Made by a program: the position numbers and the translations under genes. From Spongiibacter thalassae (GTDB lineage Bacteria; Pseudomonadota; Gammaproteobacteria; Pseudomonadales; Spongiibacteraceae), in assembly GCF_012272835.1 (NCBI RefSeq), contig NZ_JAAWWK010000004.1, forward strand, positions 372,001 to 436,000: DNA of 64,000 bases, read 5' to 3'. Numbering within the stretch: position 1 is the stretch's first letter; the number at the start of each line of letters is the position of its first letter. Under the pieces are notes generated by a model that did not search any database, was not told where the DNA came from, and saw only the letters and a list, made by a program, of their open reading frames with translations. Shown piece by piece: positions 28,154 through 35,711 of the stretch.

Positions 28154-28203
28154 AACCTGTCTCCTCGTAAATTTGCCGCAGTATACACAATCGGAACAAA
28201 TAT

Positions 28204-28944
28204 ATGGCTGACTCTGCGCCCCGCCTACGCTGGCAACTGGATTGGAAATCGCTGCTGGCGATTGTTCTTATGCTACCGGTATTGCTCAGTCTCGGCTTTT
28301 GGCAACTGGAGCGGGCGGCGGAAAAGCAGCGCTTGCTGGACGCCGCTGAGCAGCGTCGGGGTCTGTCCCCCGTCGATGTCAGCAGCCTTGAGGAATACCC
28401 GAATTACCGCCCGGTGTTCGCCGAAGGTCGCTTTGACAGTCAGCGCTACTGGTTGTTGGATAATCGAATTCGGCAGGGACGTTTCGGTTATGAGATAATC
28501 GCGCTCCTGAAATTGACCGACGGTCGGCACCTATTGGTCGAGCGTGGTTGGATAGCCGCCGATCCGTCGCGACAAACACTGCCGAAGGTGGATTTTCCCG
28601 AGGGTATTCAGCGTGTAGAGGGCGAGTTATACCGCTCGCTGGAAACGCCTTACAGCCTCGGCGAAGTGGATCAGCAGCACTGGCCGCGCCGTCGTCAGTG
28701 GTTTGATTATGACCGCGCCGCTGAAGACGTGGATTCGCTGCTGCCGACAATTTTGCGCCTGAGCGAGCACAGCCCAGGGGCTCTGCGAACCGATCGTCTG
28801 TTGATTAACGTATCGCCGCAAAAGCATCGGGGCTATGCCGTTCAGTGGTTTGCGATGGCCGCAGTGCTTGGTGTGATCTTTATTATCCGTAACAGTAATA
28901 TTCTCACGCGGCGTAAGCCGAGTGCCGAGGAGAGCAAGCGATGA
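28204..28944 (+). CDS. SURF1 family cytochrome oxidase biogenesis protein
   Basis: The 246-residue protein has the SURF1 layout: an N-terminal TM helix (about 18-36, ending LGFWQLERAAEK), a periplasmic domain with YWLLDNR and LLVERGWI, and a C-terminal TM helix (about 215-233). Proteobacterial SURF1 binds heme A and assists its insertion into CoxA. The gene overlaps the next by 4 bp. Confidence 0.92.
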   Translation: MADSAPRLRWQLDWKSLLAIVLMLPVLLSLGFWQLERAAEKQRLLDAAEQRRGLSPVDVSSLEEYPNYRPVFAEGRFDSQRYWLLDNRIRQGRFGYEIIALLKLTDGRHLLVERGWIAADPSRQTLPKVDFPEGIQRVEGELYRSLETPYSLGEVDQQHWPRRRQWFDYDRAAEDVDSLLPTILRLSEHSPGALRTDRLLINVSPQKHRGYAVQWFAMAAVLGVIFIIRNSNILTRRKPSAEESKR

Positions 28945-29558
28945 CATCTGAAGGGTCTGCTACCGGAAAAAAACAACTTACCGTCATTCTGGCGATACCC
29001 ATTGTGGTTATCGCCTTGTCGAGTTTGTTATTTGTGCTGGCACAGAAAAATATCCTCAACTTCTCGACGGTGAATCGCGGCACCCTTATTGTGCCGCCGG
29101 TGCAGATGGAAGAACTCCATCTTAAGCGCACTGATGGCAGTGAGTTTTTATTCGATCAGGTCGATTCAAAATGGGTATGGGCGGTGGTTGGCGGACAGAC
29201 GTGTACGGGCCCCTGTGAGCGTATGCTTTATCTCACCCGCCAGACCCATGTTGCCCTGGGTAAAAAAACCGGACGAGTCGAGCGTGTTTATATCGCGCTG
29301 GATGGTCGGATTTCAGCGGAGTTGCGGGATTTTCTCGAGGCGGAGCATAGCGATTTAACCGTACTCTATGCCGACGGCCCGGACTACATGCAGGCGCTGT
29401 CTCATATGTCGGCGTCGCCGCGGGATGATCGAAGCTTTTATGTGATTGACCCGCTCGGCTGGATGATGATGGCCTACCGTGCCCAGGACACCGAGCAGGA
29501 TACGCTGACCGCCTTGGGTAAGGATGTATTGAAGGATATGAAGCGCCTGCTTAAGTAG
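28941..29558 (+). CDS. Single-TM protein of the cox operon, function unknown
   Basis: The 205-residue protein has one N-terminal TM helix (about 12-35). Its periplasmic domain holds a paired cysteine motif TCTGPCERM near residues 90-98. The C-X3-C spacing and general layout resemble SCO/thioredoxin-like proteins, so copper binding or thiol chemistry is possible. The equivalent position in Pseudomonas cox operons also carries a conserved protein of unknown role. Start ATGA overlaps SURF1. Confidence 0.78.
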   Translation: MTSEGSATGKKQLTVILAIPIVVIALSSLLFVLAQKNILNFSTVNRGTLIVPPVQMEELHLKRTDGSEFLFDQVDSKWVWAVVGGQTCTGPCERMLYLTRQTHVALGKKTGRVERVYIALDGRISAELRDFLEAEHSDLTVLYADGPDYMQALSHMSASPRDDRSFYVIDPLGWMMMAYRAQDTEQDTLTALGKDVLKDMKRLLK

Positions 29559-29584
29559 TGCGCCGCTGGAAATGGTAAAACATC

Positions 29585-30637
29585 ATGATGCAATTGTTTA
29601 ATCAGCCTGAACTGCGCAAGCCCGGTTTTCGCCTTGCGTTTTGTGCGTGTCTCGTCGCGGTTATCGTACTGGGTATGGGAGTATTCACTCGACTTGCCGA
29701 CGCGGGATTGGGGTGTCCGGACTGGCCGGGCTGCTACGGTCATATCCTCTGGCCGAATGAAGAACACGAAGTTGCCCGGGCGAATGAAGCGTTTCCCCAC
29801 GCGCCTGTTGAGCACGATAAAACCTGGCCGGAGATGATTCATCGTTATCTGGCGACCAGTCTGGGCTTGTTTACCATTGCCCTGCTGGTCCTCGCGGTGC
29901 GCCATCGAGGGCCACAACAGCCGCTCAAACTGCCAATATTTTTGCTCGGCTTTATTATTTTGCAGGGCATGTTTGGCATGTGGACGGTAACGCTCAAGCT
30001 GTGGCCCCAGGTTGTCACCGCCCACCTTCTGGGCGGCTTTACCACACTCAGTTTGCTGTGGTTGCTCACGCTCAGGCTGAATAACCACCGTTGGCAGGTG
30101 CCGGCAATTGGCGAGGCGCGGCTGCGTTCGTTGCGTCGCTTTGCGGTGGTGGCCCTTGTGGTAGTGACCGCGCAAATCGCCCTGGGCGGATGGACAACGT
30201 CGAACTATGCGGCCATCGCCTGCCCGGATTTCCCCCATTGTCAGGGTGCCTGGTTACCGCCGATGGATTTTGCCAGCGGCTTTAATATTGGCCAGCATGT
30301 GGGCCCAAACTACCTTGGCGGCATCATGGATAACGACGCTCGAGTGGCGATTCATGTCAGCCACCGAATTGGCGCCATCTTCACCGCAATAGTGCTGCTG
30401 TTTATGTTTGTGCGCTTGCGCGGACTCGGCCATATGGCGGCGAACCGAATGTCCTGGGTGCTGTTGGTGGTGCTGATCGGACAAATACTGCTGGGTGTCA
30501 GCAATATTGTGTTCAGTTTTCCTATCGCGGTCGCTGTGGCTCACAACCTCGTGGGTGCGCTGTTGCTGTTGGTGGTAGTGAGTGCCAACTATTTTCTGTT
30601 CACCGCCGAGGTGAATCGCGGAGGTGTACGTTTATGA
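29585..30637 (+). CDS. ctaA: Heme A synthase (COX15/CtaA)
   Basis: The 350-residue membrane protein has eight TM helices and oxidises the C8 methyl of heme O to form heme A. Early signatures [21 protein letters not shown] and [11 protein letters not shown] carry a heme-ligand His; a second set, HVSHRIGA and VAHNLVGA, lies in the C-terminal half. Paired cysteines (GCPDWPGC and CPDFPHC) sit in the two periplasmic loops. It overlaps ctaB by 4 bp. Confidence 0.95.
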   Translation: MMQLFNQPELRKPGFRLAFCACLVAVIVLGMGVFTRLADAGLGCPDWPGCYGHILWPNEEHEVARANEAFPHAPVEHDKTWPEMIHRYLATSLGLFTIALLVLAVRHRGPQQPLKLPIFLLGFIILQGMFGMWTVTLKLWPQVVTAHLLGGFTTLSLLWLLTLRLNNHRWQVPAIGEARLRSLRRFAVVALVVVTAQIALGGWTTSNYAAIACPDFPHCQGAWLPPMDFASGFNIGQHVGPNYLGGIMDNDARVAIHVSHRIGAIFTAIVLLFMFVRLRGLGHMAANRMSWVLLVVLIGQILLGVSNIVFSFPIAVAVAHNLVGALLLLVVVSANYFLFTAEVNRGGVRL

Positions 30638-31557
30638 ATCAGGTTGCCAATGAAGAAGGTCGCGTTAGCTGGCGCGACTACTACGAACTGTGCAAGCCCA
30701 ATGTTGTATTGCTTATGTTGCTGACCTCGGTGATTGGCATGTTTATGTCAGTGCCGGGAATGGTGCCGTGGAAGGTGCTGATTCTGGGCAACCTCGGAAT
30801 TGCTCTGTGTGCGGCGTCGGCCGCTGCGGTCAACCATTTGGTAGATCGTCGCATCGACCTGGAAATGGCGCGGACCCATAACCGCCCCATCGCCCAGGGT
30901 CGGCTAAGCACCCTGCAGGCGGCAACCTTTGCTGCGATTCTCGGCGGGCTTGGCATGGCCATTTTGCTGATTGAGATCAACGCCTTGACGGCCTGGCTGA
31001 CCCTGGCTTCCCTGCTGGGCTACGCGGTGGTGTATACCCTCTATCTGAAGCGAGCCACGCCGCAAAATATCGTGATCGGAGGCATTGCCGGGGCCGCCCC
31101 GCCCCTGCTGGGGTGGACGGCGGTGACCAACGAAGTGCACGGTCACGCGCTGCTGCTGGTGCTGATTATTTTTGTGTGGACGCCCCCTCACTTCTGGGCC
31201 CTCGCGATTCACCGTCGCGACGACTATGCCAAGGTGGATATTCCGATGTTGCCGGTCACCCACGGCATTGGCTACACCAAGCTGCATACGCTGCTGTATA
31301 CCATCCTGTTGTTTGTGGTCACCCTGCTCCCCTTCGCTACGGGCCTGAGTGGTTCGCTGTATTTGCTCGGCGCGGTGTGTCTGGGTGCAGGTTTTATCTA
31401 TTGGGCCATTGTGCTGCTGCGGGGAAAAGACCCGAAAGCTCCCATGGCAACATTCAAATATTCGATTATTTATCTTATGGCGTTATTTGTGGTGATGTTG
31501 CTCGACCACTATATGTTACCCGCCACGATAATCTACGAGGTGCCTGGCTATGAGTAA
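30634..31557 (+). CDS. ctaB: Protoheme IX farnesyltransferase (heme O synthase)
   Basis: The 307-residue UbiA-type prenyltransferase has about nine TM helices and attaches farnesyl to protoheme to form heme O. The prenyl-diphosphate-binding motif [19 protein letters not shown] (about 68-86) is intact. A second motif, [15 protein letters not shown], lies near 202. Overlaps with ctaA (4 bp) and SCO (8 bp) show tight coupling of heme A synthesis with oxidase assembly. Confidence 0.96.
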   Translation: MNQVANEEGRVSWRDYYELCKPNVVLLMLLTSVIGMFMSVPGMVPWKVLILGNLGIALCAASAAAVNHLVDRRIDLEMARTHNRPIAQGRLSTLQAATFAAILGGLGMAILLIEINALTAWLTLASLLGYAVVYTLYLKRATPQNIVIGGIAGAAPPLLGWTAVTNEVHGHALLLVLIIFVWTPPHFWALAIHRRDDYAKVDIPMLPVTHGIGYTKLHTLLYTILLFVVTLLPFATGLSGSLYLLGAVCLGAGFIYWAIVLLRGKDPKAPMATFKYSIIYLMALFVVMLLDHYMLPATIIYEVPGYE

Positions 31558-32215
31558 TACCGACGGTTCCCATTCGCAGAAGCAAAAGCGCGGCATTCGC
31601 GCCACCGTGATTTGCATTGTGGTTATCTCCTCATTTTTGGTGGGTAGTTTCTTCTACGCCTTTACCAAAGCTCGAGTAATGACCCGCGATGAGCTGCGTG
31701 ACCAAGGGGCCTATCTTTACGAGAACCCTCGGTTGATTCCCGGCTTTAGTCTGCTTGATGAGCGCGGTGCGACTATTACCCCGGAAGACCTGAAGGGTAA
31801 GTGGAATCTGCTGTTTTTTGGCTTTACCTATTGCCCGGATATTTGCCCAACCACCCTGGCGCAAATGAAGCTGTTTTATCAGGAGTTGGAGCCAGAGGTA
31901 CAGGCCAATACCCAGATCTGGTTAGCCAGTGTTGATCCCGCCAGAGACACGCCGGAGCAGTTGAAGAATTACCTGGAATTTTTCCATCCGAGTTTCAAGG
32001 GCATTACCGGGGATTTTCTGGAAATCCATCGTTTTGCTACGGCATTGAATATTCCCTTTGCCAAAGTGCCCGGTGGCGGCGCCGATTATCTGGTTGAGCA
32101 CAGCGCCAATATTGCACTGGTGAATCCCCAGGGGCACTCCCAGGGCTTCTTCAAGGCGCCTCTGAATATCAGTAAGTTAAAGACGACCTACCTGACCATT
32201 CGCGAACACTACTGA
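31550..32215 (+). CDS. SCO1/SenC family copper chaperone
   Basis: The 221-residue protein has one N-terminal TM anchor (about 19-41) and a periplasmic thioredoxin fold. The copper-binding motif CPDIC is near residues 94-98 and the third ligand His is in VEHSANIAL near 184-192. SCO proteins deliver copper to, or reduce, the CuA site of CoxB. It is the last gene of the oxidase operon and its stop overlaps that of the convergent znuB. Confidence 0.94.
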   Translation: MSNTDGSHSQKQKRGIRATVICIVVISSFLVGSFFYAFTKARVMTRDELRDQGAYLYENPRLIPGFSLLDERGATITPEDLKGKWNLLFFGFTYCPDICPTTLAQMKLFYQELEPEVQANTQIWLASVDPARDTPEQLKNYLEFFHPSFKGITGDFLEIHRFATALNIPFAKVPGGGADYLVEHSANIALVNPQGHSQGFFKAPLNISKLKTTYLTIREHY

Positions 32216-33009
32216 TTGCTGACACGCCGCGCCCCCGGGGCGAAGTGGCTGATAATAAAGATCAGGCCGGCGGTGAGGACAATGCTGGGGCCAGCGGGGC
32301 TGTCAAAGTGCCAGGCGGCGCCAAGACCGATCAACACCGCGACCATGCCGACCAGCGCCGCGAGCAGTGCCGACTGCTCGGGGCTGCGGGCGAGCCGCCC
32401 GGCGGCTGAGGCTGGAATAATCAGCATGGCGCTGATCAGCAGGACACCAACGATCTTCATCGCTACCGCCACAGTGGCCGCAATCAGCAACATGAGCAGC
32501 AGTCGCAGCCGCTGTACCTTCACCCCTTCCACTGCGGCGAGTTCTGCGTGGGCAATCATCGACAACAGGTCGCCCCAGAATATCACCAGCAATACCAGTG
32601 CCGCGCCACCGATGGCCGCAAGCAGGTAAAGGTCGTCGCGCATGACCGCCAGCAGGTCGCCAAACAAAAACGCGTTGAGGTCGAACCCCGGGCCGTCGAT
32701 AAATGACAGGCAGACCAGTCCCAGTGCCAGGCTGCTGTGAGACAGAATACCGAGCAGACTGTCGAGGCTGGTGTTCCGCCAGAGTTGCAGGGCGAATAAG
32801 GAGCTGGCGATCAGCAGACAGGCCAGCAACACCGCCAGCTGAATATCGATCTGCAGGCTGAGGCCCAGTGCCACCCCTAGCAGCGCGGAATGGGCCAGAG
32901 TGTCACCGTAGTAGGCCATGCGCTGCCAGGTGACCAATACCCCCAGAGGGCCGCAGATGGCCGCGAGAATCAAGCCGGCAATGCCAGCATATAACAGAAT
33001 ATCAATCAT
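32209..33009 (-). CDS. znuB: Zinc ABC transporter permease ZnuB
   Basis: The 266-residue permease has about eight TM helices and belongs to the ABC-3 family of zinc and manganese importers. The long helix pattern AYYGDTLAHSALLGVALGL near residues 32-50 is typical. It overlaps znuC by 8 bp and is the last gene of the zur-znuC-znuB operon. It works with ZnuC and the divergently encoded ZnuA. Confidence 0.95.
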   Translation of the reverse strand: MIDILLYAGIAGLILAAICGPLGVLVTWQRMAYYGDTLAHSALLGVALGLSLQIDIQLAVLLACLLIASSLFALQLWRNTSLDSLLGILSHSSLALGLVCLSFIDGPGFDLNAFLFGDLLAVMRDDLYLLAAIGGAALVLLVIFWGDLLSMIAHAELAAVEGVKVQRLRLLLMLLIAATVAVAMKIVGVLLISAMLIIPASAAGRLARSPEQSALLAALVGMVAVLIGLGAAWHFDSPAGPSIVLTAGLIFIISHFAPGARRVSNQ

Positions 33010-33778
33010 GGTGGTGGCCGCTATGATCGCAGTGATCCGAAGGCTGGATGACTTCGCCGTGCATATCGTGCTGGTGGTCGTGATCGTGCTGATACAGTGC
33101 GATGGCCTCGGCGTGGCGGCGACCGAACAGAGACAGGTACTCCGGGTCGTTGCTGACAGTTTCCGGGTGCCCGTGGCAGCAAATATGCTGGTTCAGGCAG
33201 ATCACGGTGTCGGTTTGTGCCATCACCCAGTGCAGGTCGTGGGACACCATCAGCACCGCACAGTCGAGATCGTCCCGCAGCTTGCCGATCAACTCGTAAA
33301 GGGCGGTTTGTCCGGTAATATCTACCCCTTGGGCGGGTTCGTCCAACACCAGTAATTCGGGTTGCGCCAGCAACGCCCGGCTCAGCAGCACACGCTGGGT
33401 TTCTCCGCCGGAAATATCGTGTAGCGGACGGTCGGCCAGGTGGGAGATGCCGGCTCGCTGCAGTGCGTCCTTGATAGAGGTGCGACGGTTATTGGCCATG
33501 CGCAGAAAGCGGCTGACGCTGATGGGAATCAGCGGGTTCAGACTGAGTTTTTGCGGCATATAGCCTACGCGCAGATGAGGGCGTCGTTGCACCTCTCCCT
33601 GGTCACAGTTTCGCAGGCCCAGCGCCACCCGCAGCAGTGTGCTCTTGCCGGCGCCATTGGGGCCGATCACCGTCATGATCTGCCCACGGCTCAGGCTCAG
33701 GTTGATGTTGGACAGCAAGGTGTTGCTACCCTGTTGTGCCGACACATTACGCAGCTGCAGCAGGGCCTGTTCAGTCAT
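33002..33778 (-). CDS. znuC: Zinc ABC transporter ATP-binding protein ZnuC
   Basis: The 258-residue ATPase has Walker A GPNGAGKST (about 40-48), the signature LSGG-like DISGGETQRV and Walker B LLVLDEPAQGVD. The last 32 residues hold ten histidines in Asp/His-rich runs (HDHDHQHD and HCDHSGHHH), a likely zinc-binding tail longer than the short His patch of E. coli ZnuC. The ATG at 33778 overlaps the zur 3' end closely; an in-frame GTG at 33790 is less likely. Confidence 0.94.
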   Translation of the reverse strand: MTEQALLQLRNVSAQQGSNTLLSNINLSLSRGQIMTVIGPNGAGKSTLLRVALGLRNCDQGEVQRRPHLRVGYMPQKLSLNPLIPISVSRFLRMANNRRTSIKDALQRAGISHLADRPLHDISGGETQRVLLSRALLAQPELLVLDEPAQGVDITGQTALYELIGKLRDDLDCAVLMVSHDLHWVMAQTDTVICLNQHICCHGHPETVSNDPEYLSLFGRRHAEAIALYQHDHDHQHDMHGEVIQPSDHCDHSGHHHD

Positions 33779-34241
33779 TTTGGCCTGCACAGTGTTTGCA
33801 GCGACCGACGATTTCCACGCTCTGGCTGTCGATAGTGAAGTCTTGCTGGCGGGCGGCGGACTGTATCGCTGTGCCTATCCCATCGGCGAGCAATTCCGTG
33901 GCGTTATTGCAGTCCTTGCAAATCAGAAAGTGCCCGGAGTGGCCGTGGCCGGGGTCGTTGCACCCGACAAAGGCATTCAATGAGGCGATGCGATGAATCA
34001 AGCCTTGCTCGAGTAAAAAATCGAGGGCGCGATAAACCGTGGGTGGGGTGCTGCGCCTCTCGCTACGGGCGCTCAGGGATTCCAGCAAGTCATAGGCACC
34101 CACGGGCTGGTGGCTGGCCCAGATCAGCTTGAGAATGTCTGCGCGTATCGGGGTCAGACGTGCGCCGCGCTCGCTGCAGCGATGCCGGGCCATGGCCATT
34201 GCGTCGTCAATGCAGCGTTGGTGGTTGTGATTCAGGGACAT
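33771..34241 (-). CDS. zur: Zinc uptake regulator Zur (Fur family)
   Basis: The 156-residue repressor has an N-terminal winged helix (TPIRADILKLIW, then TPPTVYRALDFLLEQGLIHR) and a C-terminal dimer domain. Zinc ligands are in HGHSGHFLICKDC and the final CKHC pair. With zinc bound it represses zinc uptake genes. ATG at 34241 begins MSLNHNHQRC; a GTG at 34265 in frame is possible. It leads the znuC-znuB operon and faces znuA across a Zur-box-like palindrome. Confidence 0.93.
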   Translation of the reverse strand: MSLNHNHQRCIDDAMAMARHRCSERGARLTPIRADILKLIWASHQPVGAYDLLESLSARSERRSTPPTVYRALDFLLEQGLIHRIASLNAFVGCNDPGHGHSGHFLICKDCNNATELLADGIGTAIQSAARQQDFTIDSQSVEIVGRCKHCAGQND

Positions 34242-34270
34242 GACTGAGAAGGAGCGCTCTTGCACAAGGT

Positions 34271-34293
34271 TTAATGTTATAATATTGCATTAA
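34271..34293. promoter_or_regulatory. Zur box between zur-znuCB and znuA
   Basis: A 23-bp AT-rich palindrome with outer arms TTAATG (34271-34276) and CATTAA (34288-34293) and core GTTATAATATTGC closely resembles the gammaproteobacterial Zur consensus (GTTATA-W-TATAAC type). It contains TATAAT (34278-34283), so bound Zur would block promoters in both directions. Confidence 0.85.
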
Positions 34294-34334
34294 CCGAATC
34301 CGCACCACCGTTACTGTCTGGAATTTGATGCCTC

Positions 34335-35180
34335 ATGCGCCGTAGTCTGTTTTATGTTCTGGTACTGTCACTGGCCCTGTTTTCAAGCGTCAGTCAGGGG
34401 AAGGCCCTGCGGGTCGTGGCAAGCATACAGCCGCTGGCTCTGTTGGCAGCGGATATAGGTGGTGATGCCATTGAGGTTGAGCTGCTGCAGGCGCCGGGAC
34501 AGTCGCCCCACGACTTTCAGTTGCGACCGTCGGATATGAAGCGTCTGGCGGCGGCGGATCTGGTGCTGTGGTTTGGGCCCGCCTTGGAGCACCATCTTGA
34601 GCGGCCGCTGCGTCGCTTCAGTGATGCCCGGGCATTGTACCCCGATGTTGAGCCCGGTGGTGTCGATCCTCACTTCTGGCTGGATGTCGCCGAGGTTGTG
34701 TCGGTGACTCGGCAGATCACCTTGCTGCTGTCCGATCGCCTGCCTTTGCGTAGTGCTTATTTTCACGCCAACGCGGCGCGTTTCGTCAGTGAGTTGCAGG
34801 CCTACGACCGTGAGTTGGCGGCGTCACTGGCGCGTAGCCAGAGTGTGCGGCATTTGTTTCTGCACGATGGCTTTTCGCGGCTGGAGAAGCGCTACGGCTT
34901 GCCCCGAGGTGAAGTGGTAGTGTCGGCGGAAGATCAAATGCCCGGAGCGCGTCACTTGGTCGAGCTGCGCAAGCGGCTGCAGGCTGGAGAGTTTTCCTGT
35001 GTGTTTCGCGAACCACAGTATTCGCGCTCATTGCTTAATGCGCTGACGCGGGATGTGTCGGTGGTGGTGCTGGAGTTAGACCCATTGGGAAGTGATGTGC
35101 GAAAAGCTGACGGCTTTATGGGCTTATACCGTCAGCTGGGAAGTACTTTACAGCGCTGTTTTACACCCATTGTGGGTTAA
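34335..35180 (+). CDS. znuA: Periplasmic zinc-binding protein ZnuA
   Basis: The 281-residue solute-binding protein has a signal peptide (1-23). Zinc ligand motifs are SPHDFQLRPSD (His near 59), DPHFWLD (His near 115) and FLHDGFSRLEKRYG (His near 177). Cluster A-1 binding proteins often have a His/Glu-rich loop after the first ligand; here the loop is short and lacks it. Two cysteines near the C-terminus (SCVF, RCF) may form the usual disulfide. It delivers zinc to ZnuBC. Confidence 0.92.
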   Translation: MRRSLFYVLVLSLALFSSVSQGKALRVVASIQPLALLAADIGGDAIEVELLQAPGQSPHDFQLRPSDMKRLAAADLVLWFGPALEHHLERPLRRFSDARALYPDVEPGGVDPHFWLDVAEVVSVTRQITLLLSDRLPLRSAYFHANAARFVSELQAYDRELAASLARSQSVRHLFLHDGFSRLEKRYGLPRGEVVVSAEDQMPGARHLVELRKRLQAGEFSCVFREPQYSRSLLNALTRDVSVVVLELDPLGSDVRKADGFMGLYRQLGSTLQRCFTPIVG

Positions 35181-35184
35181 GCGC

Positions 35185-35445
35185 TTACTGGGCGTCGTCG
35201 GCGGGAATGGTGAAGGCCGCGAAATCATCCAGTGATACGCTCAGGCTGGCTGACACGGCGTCCAGAGTTTTTTCCAGAACGCGCTCGGCAGATTCCTTGC
35301 TGGCGTAGTTTACCGTTGGGGTGTAGGTTTCTTCCCCGGATTGATAAGCCAATACCAGCGACTGTTTCGTGCCCACTTCTGGCTCGGCAGCAGTCGCCAT
35401 GGCACTGGCAACCAAAATCAAGATTGCGCTGGTAAGTCTTTTCAT
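35185..35445 (-). CDS. Small secreted protein of unknown function
   Basis: The 86-residue precursor has a signal peptide (1-19, cleavage after ATA) and a mature part of about 67 residues without cysteines. AAAGGAGAAAGAGAG precedes ATG 35445, which is chosen over the longer frame from 35484. No family is recognised. It converges on znuA with only 4 bp between stops, and its upstream region carries the GTTAC repeats at 35504-35674. Confidence 0.7.
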   Translation of the reverse strand: MKRLTSAILILVASAMATAAEPEVGTKQSLVLAYQSGEETYTPTVNYASKESAERVLEKTLDAVSASLSVSLDDFAAFTIPADDAQ

Positions 35446-35503
35446 CTCTCTTTCTCCTTTACGGTGGGTCTGCTTGACCCTCACGGAGTGCGTTTGTCAC
35501 CCC

Positions 35504-35674
35504 GTGTTACATAAGGTAACACAGTGAATTCCCGAATAGCTGCTTAATTTTTGTTAATTTCTACGTAACCCGCGGGATATGTGTGCTGCGTCATGTTACC
35601 GATGTCACGGTTAGGTAACATTTGTGTTTCAGTGTCGGCGCCGGAACGATTTACCGTATCGGTGGTCGTGTTAC
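35504..35674. promoter_or_regulatory. Cluster of GTTAC/GTAAC inverted repeats between the small secreted protein and polA
   Basis: Six related half-sites occur in 171 bp. GTGTTAC-N5-GTAACAC (35504-35522) and ATGTTACC-N13-GGTAACAT (35593-35621) are perfect inverted repeats. Single half-sites are GTAACC (35565-35570) and GTGTTAC (35668-35674). The repetition suggests cooperative binding of one regulator to the divergent promoter region. The factor is unknown. Confidence 0.6.
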
Positions 35675-35711
35675 ACTCCTCCCCTCTTTTCCGGTTAGTG
35701 AACACATTGCA

